Origin: Orientallactaga sibirica
Lineage: Eukaryota > Chordata > Mammalia > Rodentia > Dipodidae
Length of the DNA stretch: 64,000 nucleotides
Assembly: GCA_036365145.1 (NCBI GenBank)
Contig: JAEOAD010000888.1
Span: 1,901,501 to 1,965,500, forward strand
Direction of reading: 5' to 3'
Both the position numbers and the translations under genes were made by a program. The notes under the pieces are model-generated. The model was not told where the DNA came from. It made no database searches and saw nothing but the letters and a program-made list of their open reading frames with translations. Positions 63,987 through 64,000 of the stretch are shown here, in pieces. Each line of letters starts with the position of its first letter. Within the stretch, counting starts at the first letter, position 1.

Positions 63987-64000
63987 CTTGGATCTCTCTC
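63987..64000 (-). CDS. Possible partial exon at the window edge
   Basis: Read on the minus strand, GAGATCCAAG is followed by GTGAGGTG, a strong donor match. Only 14 nt of the possible exon are visible and frame cannot be judged. It would fit a further upstream exon of VWA3A, but chance is quite possible. Confidence 0.2.

Overview
The window is nuclear DNA from a rodent. It holds spliced exons with canonical GT/AG borders, no prokaryotic gene organisation, and a very dense load of rodent SINEs (about 150 by eye). Two SINE families dominate. One is 7SL-derived B1. The other is a tRNA-headed SINE whose first 40 bases read like the mouse B2 head (A box TGGCTTAGCGGTTAAGG, B box GGTTCGATTCC) but whose body is different. 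B2-superfamily elements of this kind are known from jerboas and relatives as DIP elements, so a dipodoid such as a jerboa is the best guess. This is inference; no search was run. I call this family 'DIP-like' throughout.

One protein-coding gene can be supported, on the minus strand from 49479 down to 1988. Nineteen exons were assembled by eye from splice borders and phase. They total 2082 nt, or 694 codons, in one uninterrupted frame. The product matches VWA3A (von Willebrand factor A domain-containing 3A). It carries two copies of a module made of a W-L...L-K..K-L box, a Y..R-V..W-L box and a VWA domain. The first VWA has a broken metal-binding motif; the second has an intact DxSxS...T...D set. 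The start of the gene lies to the right of the last visible exon, probably beyond 64000. The third VWA part of the known protein is expected beyond position 1. Residue numbers below count from the first visible residue.

Layout: 1-5685 holds exon 19 three times. Two near-identical blocks (828-3012 and 3513-5682) flank a 500 bp third copy (3013-3512) that is shortened at homopolymers. This looks more like an assembly fault than biology. 6807-11344 holds exons 18 to 15; 18375-25310 exons 14 to 9; 28456-28853 exons 8 and 7; 35699-35824 exon 6; 43473-49479 exons 5 to 1. From 49480 to 64000 no convincing exon is seen, except a 14 nt stub at the far right edge.

The introns hold DIP-like and B1 SINEs, ID-like and B4-like SINEs, MaLR LTRs, one solo LTR of another kind, L1 3' ends, old MIRs, a MER20 DNA transposon, a U2 snRNA 5' fragment and many microsatellites. 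The most interesting non-gene signal is a longer DIP-like subfamily. Its extra segment carries a close match to the CTCF core motif, at about ten places on both strands. No new gene system was found; the gene itself is ordinary.
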